Made by a program: the position numbers and the translations under genes. Below the pieces are notes generated by a model that saw only the letters and a list, made by a program, of their open reading frames with translations, made no database searches and was not told the DNA's origin. DNA of 64,000 nt from the NCBI GenBank assembly GCA_021228405.1, contig JAJQRF010000005.1:186001-250000 (forward strand), read 5' to 3'. This stretch comes from Pyrinomonadaceae bacterium. Lineage in GTDB: Bacteria > Acidobacteriota > Blastocatellia > Pyrinomonadales > Pyrinomonadaceae. Shown here piece by piece: positions 8,814 to 17,019 of the stretch (positions within the stretch are counted from its first letter, which is position 1; each line of letters starts with the position of its first letter).

Positions 8814-9128
8814 TCAGAAGGATTTTCAGCTTCAAAAGCCGGTTTTCTTCCTTGCCTGGAAAGATTTCTTCCTTCAAATGCTGTTTTTGTTCCTTCAAAA
8901 GTTACTTTTCGATCTCCAAAAACAGTTTTTGAAGAAACAAAAGTTATAGTTGAAGAAAGGATTATAACTTTTGAAGAAAGGAAAACAGTTTTTGAAGCTG
9001 TGGAAACAGCTTTTCGAGGAAGAAAAGCTAGTTTTGTTCCTTCGATTACTGCTTTTGAAGAAACAAAAACAGCTTTTGAACCTTCGATTACTGCTTTTGA
9101 AGTAAAAAAAACAGCTTTTGAAGGAACA
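8814..9128. repeat. 21-bp tandem repeat array A (15 units)
   Basis: Fifteen consecutive units of exactly 21 bp tile 315 bp without any insertion or deletion. The consensus is a 12-nt half, AAAACAGCTTTT (variants ATTACTGCTTTT, AAAGTTACTTTT), followed by a 9-nt half, usually GAAGAAACA or its near reverse complement GTTCCTTCG. Both halves recur in mixed combinations. Segments near the two ends are inverted copies of each other: 8881-8901 and 9115-9135 match with one mismatch over 21 nt. Because 21 bp is 7 codons, every frame translates as a heptad repeat (e.g. SKAVIEG); I regard this as a by-product. The array fills the gap between convergent corA and pgpA. Confidence 0.9.
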
Positions 9129-9159
9129 AAAGCAGAAAATATATCCTGATTTGCAGGTT

Positions 9160-9771
9160 TTAATTCATAGTCAGCGTGATCGCATAAACCAAACTCAAAC
9201 AAGTTCCGGCGTAAACTCCGGCGAGAATGTCGTCGGCGCAGACACCAATCCCGGCAGGGAGATTTTGCAGTGAATCGATCGGATAAGGCTTCCAAATATC
9301 GAACAGGCGAAAGAGCAGAAAGCCCGCGAGAACGAGCCACCAGCTCATCGCAAAGGGAATGAAAAGAAAAGTTATCAGCTGTCCGATGACTTCATCGACG
9401 ACGGCTTGCTGTGGGTCTTTGTTTTTGAAGAGTTTGGTCGAACGCCCCGAAGCCCAGATGCCCAAAAGACAGAAGAGCAGGAACAAGATCAGATTTATGA
9501 CGTGAACCCAGGCGGTTATCTGCGCCCCGTTCCAGCCGCCCGCGATCATCGAACCGCCGACACGGTTTTCCGCCAATGCCGCGAGCAGATAAATGCCGAC
9601 ACCGACCGCCGAACCGTAAGTTCCGGGCGCATACGGCAAATATCCGACTCCGAAAGTCGTCACGGCAAGCGCGAAATAATCGCGGAACGATCTCGTTTTG
9701 ATGTCCGTCCTGACCAATTCCTGCGTTTCGATCGTCGCGGAAGTATGTATTAATTCATCGTAATCTGACAT
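9160..9771 (-). CDS. pgpA: Phosphatidylglycerophosphatase A
   Basis: Membrane lipid phosphatase that converts phosphatidylglycerol phosphate to phosphatidylglycerol. The 203-residue protein carries the family's hallmark segments: GVGYLPYAPGTYGS near residue 40, AVVDEVIGQ near 115, FRLFDIWKPYPI near 150 and GVCADDILAGVYAG near 175. It has four hydrophobic segments. The N-terminal ~30 residues are polar and not part of the core. Its 3' end abuts repeat array A. Upstream lies cobO on the same strand, 69 bp away across a heptanucleotide tract. Confidence 0.93.
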   Translation of the reverse strand: MSDYDELIHTSATIETQELVRTDIKTRSFRDYFALAVTTFGVGYLPYAPGTYGSAVGVGIYLLAALAENRVGGSMIAGGWNGAQITAWVHVINLILFLLFCLLGIWASGRSTKLFKNKDPQQAVVDEVIGQLITFLFIPFAMSWWLVLAGFLLFRLFDIWKPYPIDSLQNLPAGIGVCADDILAGVYAGTCLSLVYAITLTMN

Positions 9772-9773
9772 AA

Positions 9774-9808
9774 CGATTTCGGATTTGGGATTGCGGATTG
9801 CGGATTTG
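9774..9808. repeat. Heptanucleotide tract between cobO and pgpA
   Basis: Five 7-bp units read on + as cgatttc, ggatttg, ggattgc, ggattgc, ggatttg. The tract starts two bases beyond the pgpA start codon, on its upstream side, and so covers the place where a pgpA ribosome-binding site would lie. Confidence 0.7.
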
Positions 9809-9840
9809 CCGCGAAAGACAAATCCTTCTTTCCGTTTCGA

Positions 9841-10422
9841 TTAAAATTCGATGCCCTGTTGTGCGTAGATTCCCGCGTGAAACGGATGTTTGATCTCTTT
9901 CATCTCGGTCACGAGATCAGCCGCTTCGACGAGTTCGGGCGGGGCGTTTCTGCCCGTCATAATGATGTGCAGATGCGGTTGTTTCGCGCGGACGGCTTTT
10001 ACTTCGTCCAGAACCTTCGCGACATCGAGAAATTTGTAATCGAGCACGTAGACAAGCTCGTCGAAAACGAGCAGATCGTATTCTTCGGAGTGCATTTTCT
10101 CCAAACACAAAGCCCACGTTTCCTCGCTCGTCCTGATGTCCTGTGCTTTGTCCTGCGTGTCCCACGTAAAACCGTCGCCCATCGTGTGAACTTCGATGCC
10201 GAGCGTTTCGAGCGATTCGTGTTCGCCGTAACGGTCGTTTTTCGATTTCATAAACTGAATCAGACAACAGTTCATCCCGCGTCCGGCGGCGCGCACCAGC
10301 ACGCCGAGCGCGGCGGTCGTCTTGCCTTTGCCGTCGCCCGTGTTAACCATCAACAAGCCTTTCGTGTTTTCCTTGTAATCTTCCCTGCGCCATTTATAGC
10401 GTTTTTCTTTTGTTTCAGACAT
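9841..10422 (-). CDS. cobO: Cob(I)alamin/cobinamide adenosyltransferase
   Basis: CobO/BtuR/CobA-type ATP:corrinoid adenosyltransferase, which forms the cobalt-carbon bond of coenzyme B12. The 193-residue protein has the P-loop GDGKGKTTA at residues 29-37, then a basic patch and the family segment LLVFDELVYVLDYKFL near 115-130, followed by IIMTGRNAPPELVEAADLVTEM. No other cobalamin gene is in the window, so it probably serves salvage of imported corrinoids (inference). Confidence 0.92.
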   Translation of the reverse strand: MSETKEKRYKWRREDYKENTKGLLMVNTGDGKGKTTAALGVLVRAAGRGMNCCLIQFMKSKNDRYGEHESLETLGIEVHTMGDGFTWDTQDKAQDIRTSEETWALCLEKMHSEEYDLLVFDELVYVLDYKFLDVAKVLDEVKAVRAKQPHLHIIMTGRNAPPELVEAADLVTEMKEIKHPFHAGIYAQQGIEF

Positions 10423-10459
10423 TTTTAATTTTGTTTTCCAGCCGATTTAAAGAAAGAAA

Positions 10460-10487
10460 AGGCGGAAAGCGACCGCCTCTTGTTTTT
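10460..10487. terminator. Bidirectional intrinsic terminator
   Basis: Arms 10460-10465 (aggcgg) and 10473-10478 (ccgcct) enclose a 7-nt loop. T-rich runs follow on both strands: CTTGTTTTT on + and TTTTCTTTC on minus. It follows the stop of the minus-strand nrnA gene by about 50 bp and separates it from cobO. Confidence 0.75.
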
Positions 10488-10530
10488 ATTTAATACTTTT
10501 TTAGATTATCAAATTTCCGGAAATTTCGCT

Positions 10531-11532
10531 CTACGCGACGATAATTTCCAAATCTTCGATCTTCTTGGTGTATTCTTCCTGCGTTTTTTCGACGGCTTTT
10601 TTCAGTTCGGTCAGGATTTCGCCTTCCTTTTCGTTCCAATCGCCGACGACCCGACAGCCCGCCGCATTCTTATGACCGCCGCCGCCGAATTTTTCCGCCA
10701 CCTTCGCGACGTTTATATCGCCTTTTGAACGAAGACTGACGCGGTATTCGTTTTCGCCGACCTCGCGCATATAGATAACGGCAAGAATTTCCTTTGCCGC
10801 GAGCGGAATGTTCACGAATCCGTTGTTGTCGCCGTCAACCGCTTTTGCCGTCAGCCGCATTTCGAGCGTCTGACGCATCCACGCGATCGTGCCGCCTTCA
10901 TCGCGTTTTACAGTATCAAGAACCTGCCGCATCAGTTCGATGCGCGACCAGGGATAACTGTTATAAACCGCTTCGGAAATCTCGGCGGGTTTCACCCCGG
11001 CTTTGACCAGTTCGGACGCGACTTTCAAAGTGCGTTCGCTCGTGTTCGGAAAATGAAAAGAACCCGTGTCGGTAACGATCGCCAGATAAATACATTCGGC
11101 GATTTCCTTCGTAATGCGTCCGCCGATCGCTTTGCAAAGATTATAGATCATCTCGCCGACCGCCGAAGCCGTCGAATCGATCCAGTTGATCGAGCCGAAA
11201 TGCTCGCTCGTCGAATGATGATCGATGTTGACCGTAAATTCCTTTTCGAGATTTCCGATGTGCGGGCGGTCAACGTCCGAACATTCGATCACGAAAACCG
11301 CATCGTATTCGCGGTCGATCTCCGCCACTTTGCGAATCTCGTCCGCCCCGGGCAAACTGCGGTAAGCAACGGGAATTTCATCGCAGGTAATGACCTCGGC
11401 GTGTTTTCCCAGTGAACGCAAAAGCCAGCATAATCCGAGTGACGAGCCGACACCGTCGCCGTCGGGTCTGACGTGCGTGGTGATGCCGAAATTCTGTTTG
11501 TTTTCAATTAACTCTACAACTTGACTTAACAC
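10531..11532 (-). CDS. nrnA: DHH-family nanoRNase/pAp phosphatase (NrnA-like)
   Basis: Predicted to degrade 2-5-nt RNAs and to dephosphorylate 3'-phosphoadenosine 5'-phosphate. 333 residues. Motifs: THVRPDGDGVGS at residues 19-30 (metal-binding Asp24 and Asp26), the DHH triad at 104-106 in NIDHHST, and the C-terminal DHHA1 glycine motif FGGGGHKNAAG near 288. The reading frame starts with GTG at 11532; no closer ATG preserves the N-terminal motif. It sits 48 bp after rbfA, the usual neighbour of nrnA in rbfA-truB type operons. Confidence 0.93.
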   Translation of the reverse strand: MLSQVVELIENKQNFGITTHVRPDGDGVGSSLGLCWLLRSLGKHAEVITCDEIPVAYRSLPGADEIRKVAEIDREYDAVFVIECSDVDRPHIGNLEKEFTVNIDHHSTSEHFGSINWIDSTASAVGEMIYNLCKAIGGRITKEIAECIYLAIVTDTGSFHFPNTSERTLKVASELVKAGVKPAEISEAVYNSYPWSRIELMRQVLDTVKRDEGGTIAWMRQTLEMRLTAKAVDGDNNGFVNIPLAAKEILAVIYMREVGENEYRVSLRSKGDINVAKVAEKFGGGGHKNAAGCRVVGDWNEKEGEILTELKKAVEKTQEEYTKKIEDLEIIVA

Positions 11533-11580
11533 TAATTTCTAAATGAAAAAGGACGAAAACGTAAATAAGCTTTCGGGGGC

Positions 11581-11964
11581 TTATTCGTTTTTCATCCTCG
11601 ATCCTTCATCCTTCTCTAAAAATTCACCCTTGTCTGTCAGATCGCCCAAAATCTTTTCGATCTTGGTAACATTTTCTTCTGCCGTGTCACGCGCAAAATG
11701 CAGATGGGGAACGTGACGCAGATTTAGATTCATTGCAACTTGCTGACGCACGAACGTCGAAGCGTGCTGAAGCGTTTTCATCGTTTCTTTGATCTGGCTT
11801 TCATTGCCTTCGACCAAAACGAAAACGTTCGCATCGCGCAAGTTTTCCGAAACCTGCACGTCCGTGACCGTCACGGCTTGCAGTCTGGGGTCTTCCATTT
11901 CAAAGCCGACGACTTCGGCAATTTCTTCTCGCAGAGCTTCTGCTAATCTTTCGGGTCTTCGCAT
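11581..11964 (-). CDS. rbfA: Ribosome-binding factor A
   Basis: Cold-shock 30S maturation factor that binds the 16S rRNA 5' end. 127 residues from the ATG at 11964, where the family start MRRPERLAEALREEIAEVV lies; the 19 codons upstream are derived from repeats and I exclude them. The KH-like core includes DPRLQAVTVTDVQVSENLRDANVFV and RHVPHLHF. The last ~12 codons (EKDEGSRMKNE) are written by a heptanucleotide tract and have no counterpart in the typical family end. Confidence 0.93.
   Translation of the reverse strand: MRRPERLAEALREEIAEVVGFEMEDPRLQAVTVTDVQVSENLRDANVFVLVEGNESQIKETMKTLQHASTFVRQQVAMNLNLRHVPHLHFARDTAEENVTKIEKILGDLTDKGEFLEKDEGSRMKNE
11584..11618. repeat. Heptanucleotide tract encoding the RbfA tail
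   Basis: Five 7-bp units on +: ttcgttt, ttcatcc, tcgatcc, ttcatcc, ttctcta. They cover the last codons of rbfA, so the repeat has been incorporated into the reading frame. Confidence 0.6.
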
Positions 11965-11969
11965 AACAA

Positions 11970-12032
11970 TTGAGGGATGAAATTCGAGGGATGTAAGGAC
12001 GAATATTTTTTCATCCTTCATCCCTCATCCTT
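11970..12032. repeat. Palindromic heptanucleotide tract between infB and rbfA
   Basis: Nine 7-bp units on +: ttgaggg, atgaaat, tcgaggg, atgtaag, gacgaat, atttttt, catcctt, catccct, catcctt. The left and right halves are reverse-complementary (GAGGGATG against CATCCCTC), so the whole infB-rbfA gap can fold into a hairpin. It may act as an RNA stability or attenuation element. Confidence 0.6.
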
Positions 12033-12033
12033 T

Positions 12034-14862
12034 CTACAACTCCGTTGCGGCAATTTTCTCGATCACGTAGGCTTCGATCTCGTCGTTAACCTTGATGTCG
12101 TTGAAATTGACGAGGCTGATACCGCATTCAAAACCCTGACGAACTTCGTTGACATCGTCCTTAAAGCGTTTGAGCGTCGCAATGTCGCCTTCCCACGTAA
12201 CCACGCCGTCGCGAATCAAACGGGCTCTCGCCTGTCGGCGAATCACGCCGTCGATGACGCGGCAGCCCGCGATCGTTCCGACACGCGAAACCTTGAACGT
12301 TTCCGAAACCTGTGCCTTGCCGAGAATATTTTCCTTCTCGATCGCATCGAGCATTCCGATCATCGCCGCGCGAATTTCTTCTTCGACCTTGTAAATGATC
12401 GAGTGCAGACGAATATCGACATCTTCCTGTTTCGCAACTTCCGCCGCACGCGATTCGGGTCGCACGTTGAAACCGATGATGACGACCGCCGTCTGCGTAT
12501 TGTCGGCTTGCGTTGCCGAAGCAAGCAAAACGTCCGATTCGGCAATTGCGCCGACTCCGGCACGAATCACGCGGACTTTGACCTTTTCGGTTGAAAGTTT
12601 TTCGAGTGTCGCGCGAAGAACTTCGACCGAACCCTGTACGTCGGCTTTGAGAATGACGAGCAATTCCTTGACTTCCGCCTGACCGAGCGATTCGATCCCG
12701 CGTTTCGTCGTCTTGAGCATCGCCGCCTGACGCGCGTGCATCTGCCGCTGACCGGCAATTGTAACCGCTTTATCGATGTCGGAAACGACCTGGAAAGTGT
12801 CGCCCGCGCCCGGCACGCCCTGCAGTCCGAGAACTTCGACCGGAGTTGCCGGCGGTGCTTCCGTGACGGCTTCGCCGCGGTCGCTGAACATCGCCCGAAC
12901 CTTTCCGTAATATTGCCCGACGATAAAAGGATCGCCGACGCGCAGAGTTCCCTGCTGAACGAGAACCGTCGCCACCGAACCGCGTCCTTTATCGAGTTTG
13001 GCTTCGAGCACCACGCCGGAAGCAAGACGCGTCGGACTGGCTTTCAAATCCAGAATATCCGAGGTCAAAAGAACCGTTTCAAGCAATGTGTCGAGATTTT
13101 CGTGTTTCTTTGCCGAAACCGGAACCATTTCGATGTCGCCGCCCCAATCGATCGGCTGTAGCCCTAAACCTGCGAGTCCTTGCTTAACTTTATCGGGATT
13201 CGCATCGGGTTTGTCGATCTTATTGATCGCCACGATGATCGGAACTCCGGCGGCTTTCGAGTGTTCGACCGCTTCGATGGTTTGGGGCATTACGCCGTCG
13301 TCGGCGGCAACGACGAGAATTACCACGTCGGTCGCTTTCGCACCGCGCGCGCGCATCATCGTGAATGCTTCGTGTCCGGGTGTGTCGAGGAAAACAACGC
13401 GGCGTTGTTCTTTCGGATTATCGGGATTCGGAACGTAAACCGAATACGCGCCGATGTGCTGTGTGATGCCGCCGGCTTCGCCTTCGGCAACATTTGCCTT
13501 GCGAATCGCGTCGAGCAACGAAGTTTTTCCGTGATCGACGTGTCCCATTACGGTCACGACCGGCGGACGCGTTTCTTCGTTATCGTCCGTATCCGAAGCG
13601 ATCAAATCTTCAAATTCCTGTTCGATGACCATTTCCTCGAACGGAACGAAGCTGACCTCATACCCGAAGGTTGCGCCGAGGTCTTTTGCCATTTTTTCGC
13701 CGATCGGCTGATTGAGCGTGGCGAAAACGCCTTTTTTAACGAGAAGCTGAACGATGTCGCGCGGCGTAACGCCGAGTGCTTCGGCAAACTCGCGGACGGT
13801 CGCGCCTTCGGTCAAACGCGCTGTTTTAAGACCTCCCGAATCGGTTCTGCCGACCTGATCCAAAATTCGCGCTTCGATAGATTTCGGAGCCTGATATTGA
13901 AATTCCTTCTCTTCAAAGCGTCCTTTATCCTCAAAAGGCTTGCCGCCTTTCTTCCCGGCATTTCTGCCCGGTTTGCGGCGATTGTCGCTCGGCGGCGTGT
14001 AAACCGTGATCGGAGTCGAGCTTTCGCCCGGCGTTCCGCGAAATTCGGGTTTGCGTCCGCCGCCTTTGCGGTCGTCGCGCCGTCCGAGTTTACGGTCGTT
14101 TTCACGGGCTTTTTCGGGATCGAGTTTTCCGGTTTTGGTCGGAGCATCGCTTACGACGCGTTCGCCCGGCTTGATACCTTTTTGGATCGCGTCCTTCGTT
14201 AATTTTAATTGTTTGACGTTAATGCCAGCCGGACGGAAAATTTTTGGTGCGACAATCTGTGGAGTTTCTATAACTGGTTCCTCAATTTTTTCTTCAATCG
14301 GAGCTTCGACGGTTTCAACCTGTTCAGGTTGCTGAGTTTTTTCTTCGATAACTTCCGGTTCTATAGCTTCGACAGGTTCGACCGTTTCTTCTTCAACGGG
14401 AACGTCAACTGTCGGTTCTTCGATCTCAATCGGCTCTTCACTTTCTTCTTCTTTCGGACGGGCAACAATTCTCTTGACCTTAAAACCCTGCGACGAGGGT
14501 TTTTGTTCCTGCGTGACCGGAGCCGTTTCTTTTTCTGCCGTTATGTGTTCCTGCGGAGCGATGACTTCTGCGACGTGCGCAGGAGTTTCGATCATCGGCG
14601 CGGTCGTTTCCTCGACGGTTTCAGAATGTGTCGGCTCGTCGTCTTTCTTAACTGCCTTGATGATCTTAATCGCACGTTTCGGTGAAGACTCAACCTTCGG
14701 AAAGTATTTGTTACGAACTTTTTCCGCCAACTCGACGCTCACGGAGTTTGAAGGCACATCGACATCAGCCCCTTCACGCCGTAAATCTTCGATGATGCGC
14801 TTTGTATCCTGTTTTAAATCTCGTGCCAAGTCGTAAACCCGAATTTTTTTGCCTAAGGACAT
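12034..14862 (-). CDS. infB: Translation initiation factor IF-2
   Basis: GTPase that delivers initiator tRNA to the 30S subunit and promotes subunit joining. 942 residues from the ATG at 14862 (MSLGKKIRVYDLARDLKQDT). The upstream in-frame ATG at 14895 gives an atypical MCDKSEN head. Order: IF2_N helix, a Glu/Pro-rich linker (about 60-210), a basic Gly/Arg-rich linker, a second IF2_N-like domain near 345-400, then the G domain with GHVDHGKTS at ~440-448, DTPGHE and NKIDK, followed by domains II-IV. It lies 74 bp after nusA, the standard order in bacteria. Confidence 0.97.
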   Translation of the reverse strand: MSLGKKIRVYDLARDLKQDTKRIIEDLRREGADVDVPSNSVSVELAEKVRNKYFPKVESSPKRAIKIIKAVKKDDEPTHSETVEETTAPMIETPAHVAEVIAPQEHITAEKETAPVTQEQKPSSQGFKVKRIVARPKEEESEEPIEIEEPTVDVPVEEETVEPVEAIEPEVIEEKTQQPEQVETVEAPIEEKIEEPVIETPQIVAPKIFRPAGINVKQLKLTKDAIQKGIKPGERVVSDAPTKTGKLDPEKARENDRKLGRRDDRKGGGRKPEFRGTPGESSTPITVYTPPSDNRRKPGRNAGKKGGKPFEDKGRFEEKEFQYQAPKSIEARILDQVGRTDSGGLKTARLTEGATVREFAEALGVTPRDIVQLLVKKGVFATLNQPIGEKMAKDLGATFGYEVSFVPFEEMVIEQEFEDLIASDTDDNEETRPPVVTVMGHVDHGKTSLLDAIRKANVAEGEAGGITQHIGAYSVYVPNPDNPKEQRRVVFLDTPGHEAFTMMRARGAKATDVVILVVAADDGVMPQTIEAVEHSKAAGVPIIVAINKIDKPDANPDKVKQGLAGLGLQPIDWGGDIEMVPVSAKKHENLDTLLETVLLTSDILDLKASPTRLASGVVLEAKLDKGRGSVATVLVQQGTLRVGDPFIVGQYYGKVRAMFSDRGEAVTEAPPATPVEVLGLQGVPGAGDTFQVVSDIDKAVTIAGQRQMHARQAAMLKTTKRGIESLGQAEVKELLVILKADVQGSVEVLRATLEKLSTEKVKVRVIRAGVGAIAESDVLLASATQADNTQTAVVIIGFNVRPESRAAEVAKQEDVDIRLHSIIYKVEEEIRAAMIGMLDAIEKENILGKAQVSETFKVSRVGTIAGCRVIDGVIRRQARARLIRDGVVTWEGDIATLKRFKDDVNEVRQGFECGISLVNFNDIKVNDEIEAYVIEKIAATEL

Positions 14863-14936
14863 ATTTTCTCTACAATTCTCGGATTTATCGCACAATCCGT
14901 TACGTTTAAAGCCTCAGAGGCTTTGCCATTAAAATG

Positions 14937-16355
14937 TTAATTTTCTGCCGAATCATCTTCTGTCACCGCTTCATCTGCGTTTTCATCATCTGTTTCGGGA
15001 GTTTCCGCCGTTTCTTCGGCGGAAGCTTCTTCAGAGGTTTCTTCGGTTTCGTCCGTTTCTGTTTCAGATGCCGAACTTGCCGAAACTACTGCATTTGCCG
15101 AAGCGAGAATTTTTTCCGCTTCGTCAAAACTGATGTCGAGAATATCGACCAGATCGTCGATCGAGGTTGCCGCTAAATCTTCGACGGTTTCGATACCTTT
15201 TTCCGCAAGGTCTTCCGCCTGCGAATTTGACACGCCTTCAAGCGCAGACAGCGGAACCGCTTCGCCCAAAGCCATCATTTTGCCCATCTGTTGAGCAATT
15301 TCTTTCTTGAGAATGTCTTCGCTGATAATATCGATGTCCCAACCGACGAGCCGCGTTGCAAGACGCACGTTCTGACCTTTTTTACCGATCGCCAAACTCA
15401 ATTGGTCTTCGCCGACGATGACTTCCATCTTGCGGCGGTTGATGTCTGTGATGCGAACCTGCGAAACCTTCGCGGGTGACAGTGCATTTGCCGCAAATAC
15501 CGACGGTTCATCCGACCATTCGATAATATCGATCTTTTCGCCGCGTAATTCTTTGATGATCGACTGCACGCGCGAACCTTTCATCCCGACACACGCGCCG
15601 ACCGGGTCAACGTCTTTTTCGTTCGACGCAACGGCGATCTTCGCGCGGTCGCCCGGTTCGCGAACGGCTGATTTGATAACCACCGTATCGTCGTAAATTT
15701 CGGGAACTTCCATTTCAAAAAGCCGTTTGAGCAAATCCGCCGAAGCGCGTGAAACTCTGATCTGCTGACCTTTCTGATCTTTCGTCACGTCCTGAATCAC
15801 GACACGGATTCTTTCGCCCTGATTCCAGTTTTCGCCGCGAGCCTGTTCTTTTTTCGGCAAAATCGCTTCGAGATTGTTGCCGAGGTCGATAATCATATCG
15901 CCGCGCTCGAAACGTTTGACCGTTCCGTTGATAAGCTCGCCTTTGCGGTCGATATATTCGTCGTAAACTTTTTCACGGATCGCTTCGCGCACCTTTTGCA
16001 CTAAAATCTGCTTGGCGGTCTGCGCGGCAATTCGTCCGAGGTCTTCGGTCGGCAGAGGAATAAGAAGTGCGTCGCCGATTTCGATCTCGTCGCCGGCAAG
16101 CTCCTGCGCTTCTTCCAAAGAAAGCTCGGTCGAAGGATTTTCGACGGTTTCGACGACAACTTTCTGCGCCGAAATCTCGATCGTTCCGTCTTCCATATTC
16201 CAATCAACCTGAATGCTTTCTCCGGTTTTATCCTGTGATCTGAACTGTTTTCGGGCGGCTGCCTTGACGGCATCTTTCATCGCCTCGATCACCATATCGC
16301 GGTCTAGCCCCTGTTCACTGCATAAAGCATCTATGCTCTGTCCGATGGATGTCAT
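14937..16355 (-). CDS. nusA: Transcription termination/antitermination factor NusA
   Basis: Binds RNA polymerase and nascent RNA. 472 residues: N-terminal domain (1-130), S1 domain (FERGDMIIDLGNNLEAILPKKEQ), then two KH domains (GACVGMKGSRVQSIIKEL and EDQLSLAIGKKGQNVRLA). A helix-hairpin-helix-like part (SNSQAEDLAEKGIETVEDLA) follows, and the protein ends in a very acidic Glu/Asp/Ala/Thr tail of about 50 residues. In many bacteria NusA autoregulates the rimP-nusA-infB operon, and an attenuator-like hairpin precedes rimP here. Confidence 0.97.
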   Translation of the reverse strand: MTSIGQSIDALCSEQGLDRDMVIEAMKDAVKAAARKQFRSQDKTGESIQVDWNMEDGTIEISAQKVVVETVENPSTELSLEEAQELAGDEIEIGDALLIPLPTEDLGRIAAQTAKQILVQKVREAIREKVYDEYIDRKGELINGTVKRFERGDMIIDLGNNLEAILPKKEQARGENWNQGERIRVVIQDVTKDQKGQQIRVSRASADLLKRLFEMEVPEIYDDTVVIKSAVREPGDRAKIAVASNEKDVDPVGACVGMKGSRVQSIIKELRGEKIDIIEWSDEPSVFAANALSPAKVSQVRITDINRRKMEVIVGEDQLSLAIGKKGQNVRLATRLVGWDIDIISEDILKKEIAQQMGKMMALGEAVPLSALEGVSNSQAEDLAEKGIETVEDLAATSIDDLVDILDISFDEAEKILASANAVVSASSASETETDETEETSEEASAEETAETPETDDENADEAVTEDDSAEN

Positions 16356-16397
16356 ATTTTATAAATGGAAACTGAAATTAAAAACGGGAAATTTTTA

Positions 16398-16910
16398 CTA
16401 TTTTCCACTTTCCGTTTTTCGTTTTTCGCTTCCTCTTAACTCTTCTTCCAGGTCAATTTCCAAATTAGCTTTGGCGACCGCGTTATACGGAAAACTCACT
16501 TCTCCGTTTGTTTTATCGGAAAAAATTATTTCCTCGCCTTTGATGGAAACAATTCTTCCCCTGAAATTTTTCTGTCCGTTGATCGGCTGATTCGTTTTAA
16601 CCTTTGCCAGGCTTCCCGTATATTTTACAAAATCCTTCAAACTGTAAAGCCCGCGCTCCAGTCCGGGCGACGAAACTTCCAACAGATACGCCGTCGGGAT
16701 CAAATCGTCAGCGTCCAGAACAGCTTCGATCTTTCTCGAAAAATCCGAACAATCTTCAATCGTTACGCCGCCTTCCTTGTCAATAAATATTCGGACTGTC
16801 GAATTTCGTTTCGTTCCGGCAACTTCCGTGTGAACCAATTCAAGATTTTTTTCTTCCGCGATCCGTGCCGCGATCATTTGAATTTGTTCTTCTATCGAAT
16901 TACTGCTCAT
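16398..16910 (-). CDS. rimP: Ribosome maturation factor RimP
   Basis: Required for 30S subunit maturation. 170 residues from the ATG at 16910 (MSSNSIEEQIQMIAARIAEE). The longer frame to 16985 merely translates the leader hairpin. The family signature is clear: NSTVRIFIDKEGGVTIEDCSDFSRKIEAVLD, then YLLEVSSPGLERGL and the C-terminal SH3-like barrel. The last dozen residues (GSEKRKTESGK) are encoded by a heptanucleotide tract and extend past the normal domain end. First gene of the rimP-nusA-infB-rbfA-nrnA operon. Confidence 0.95.
   Translation of the reverse strand: MSSNSIEEQIQMIAARIAEEKNLELVHTEVAGTKRNSTVRIFIDKEGGVTIEDCSDFSRKIEAVLDADDLIPTAYLLEVSSPGLERGLYSLKDFVKYTGSLAKVKTNQPINGQKNFRGRIVSIKGEEIIFSDKTNGEVSFPYNAVAKANLEIDLEEELRGSEKRKTESGK
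16401..16435. repeat. Heptanucleotide tract encoding the RimP tail
   Basis: Units on +: ttttcca, ctttccg, tttttcg, tttttcg, cttcctc. They lie just inside the rimP stop codon (16398-16400) and specify its Lys/Arg/Glu-rich tail. Related A/G-rich sequence continues on the other side into the rimP-nusA gap. Confidence 0.55.
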
Positions 16911-16923
16911 TAGTTTTTCAGCC

Positions 16924-16949
16924 AAAATAAAAAGTGGGCGCGAACCCAC
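16924..16949 (-). promoter_or_regulatory. Attenuator-like hairpin in the rimP leader
   Basis: On the minus strand GTGGG-TTCGCG-CCCAC (16949-16934) is followed directly by TTTTTATTTT. This is an intrinsic-terminator geometry ending only 13 bp before the rimP ATG. Terminator-like hairpins in front of rimP/nusA operons are known from other phyla, where they match NusA autoregulation. The same function here is inferred. Confidence 0.6.
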
Positions 16950-17019
16950 CAGACGCTCCCACGCATCGCAGGAAACGAGTATCATACACGAAAATATAAG
17001 CCGTTGGCAAGCGGCATTG

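Noticed and set aside
8810-9340. 176-residue minus-strand ORF with SKAVIEG-type heptads through array A
   Set aside because: It overlaps pgpA out of frame and its repeats follow from the 21-bp period; any frame of such an array gives heptads. No ribosome-binding site.
13180-14202. 340-residue + strand ORF opposite infB
   Set aside because: Antisense shadow of a well-identified gene. Its Phe/Arg-rich composition is what antisense of Glu/Lys codons gives. The same applies to the ORFs opposite gyrA (35151-35939) and inside the beta-helix gene (32254-33114).
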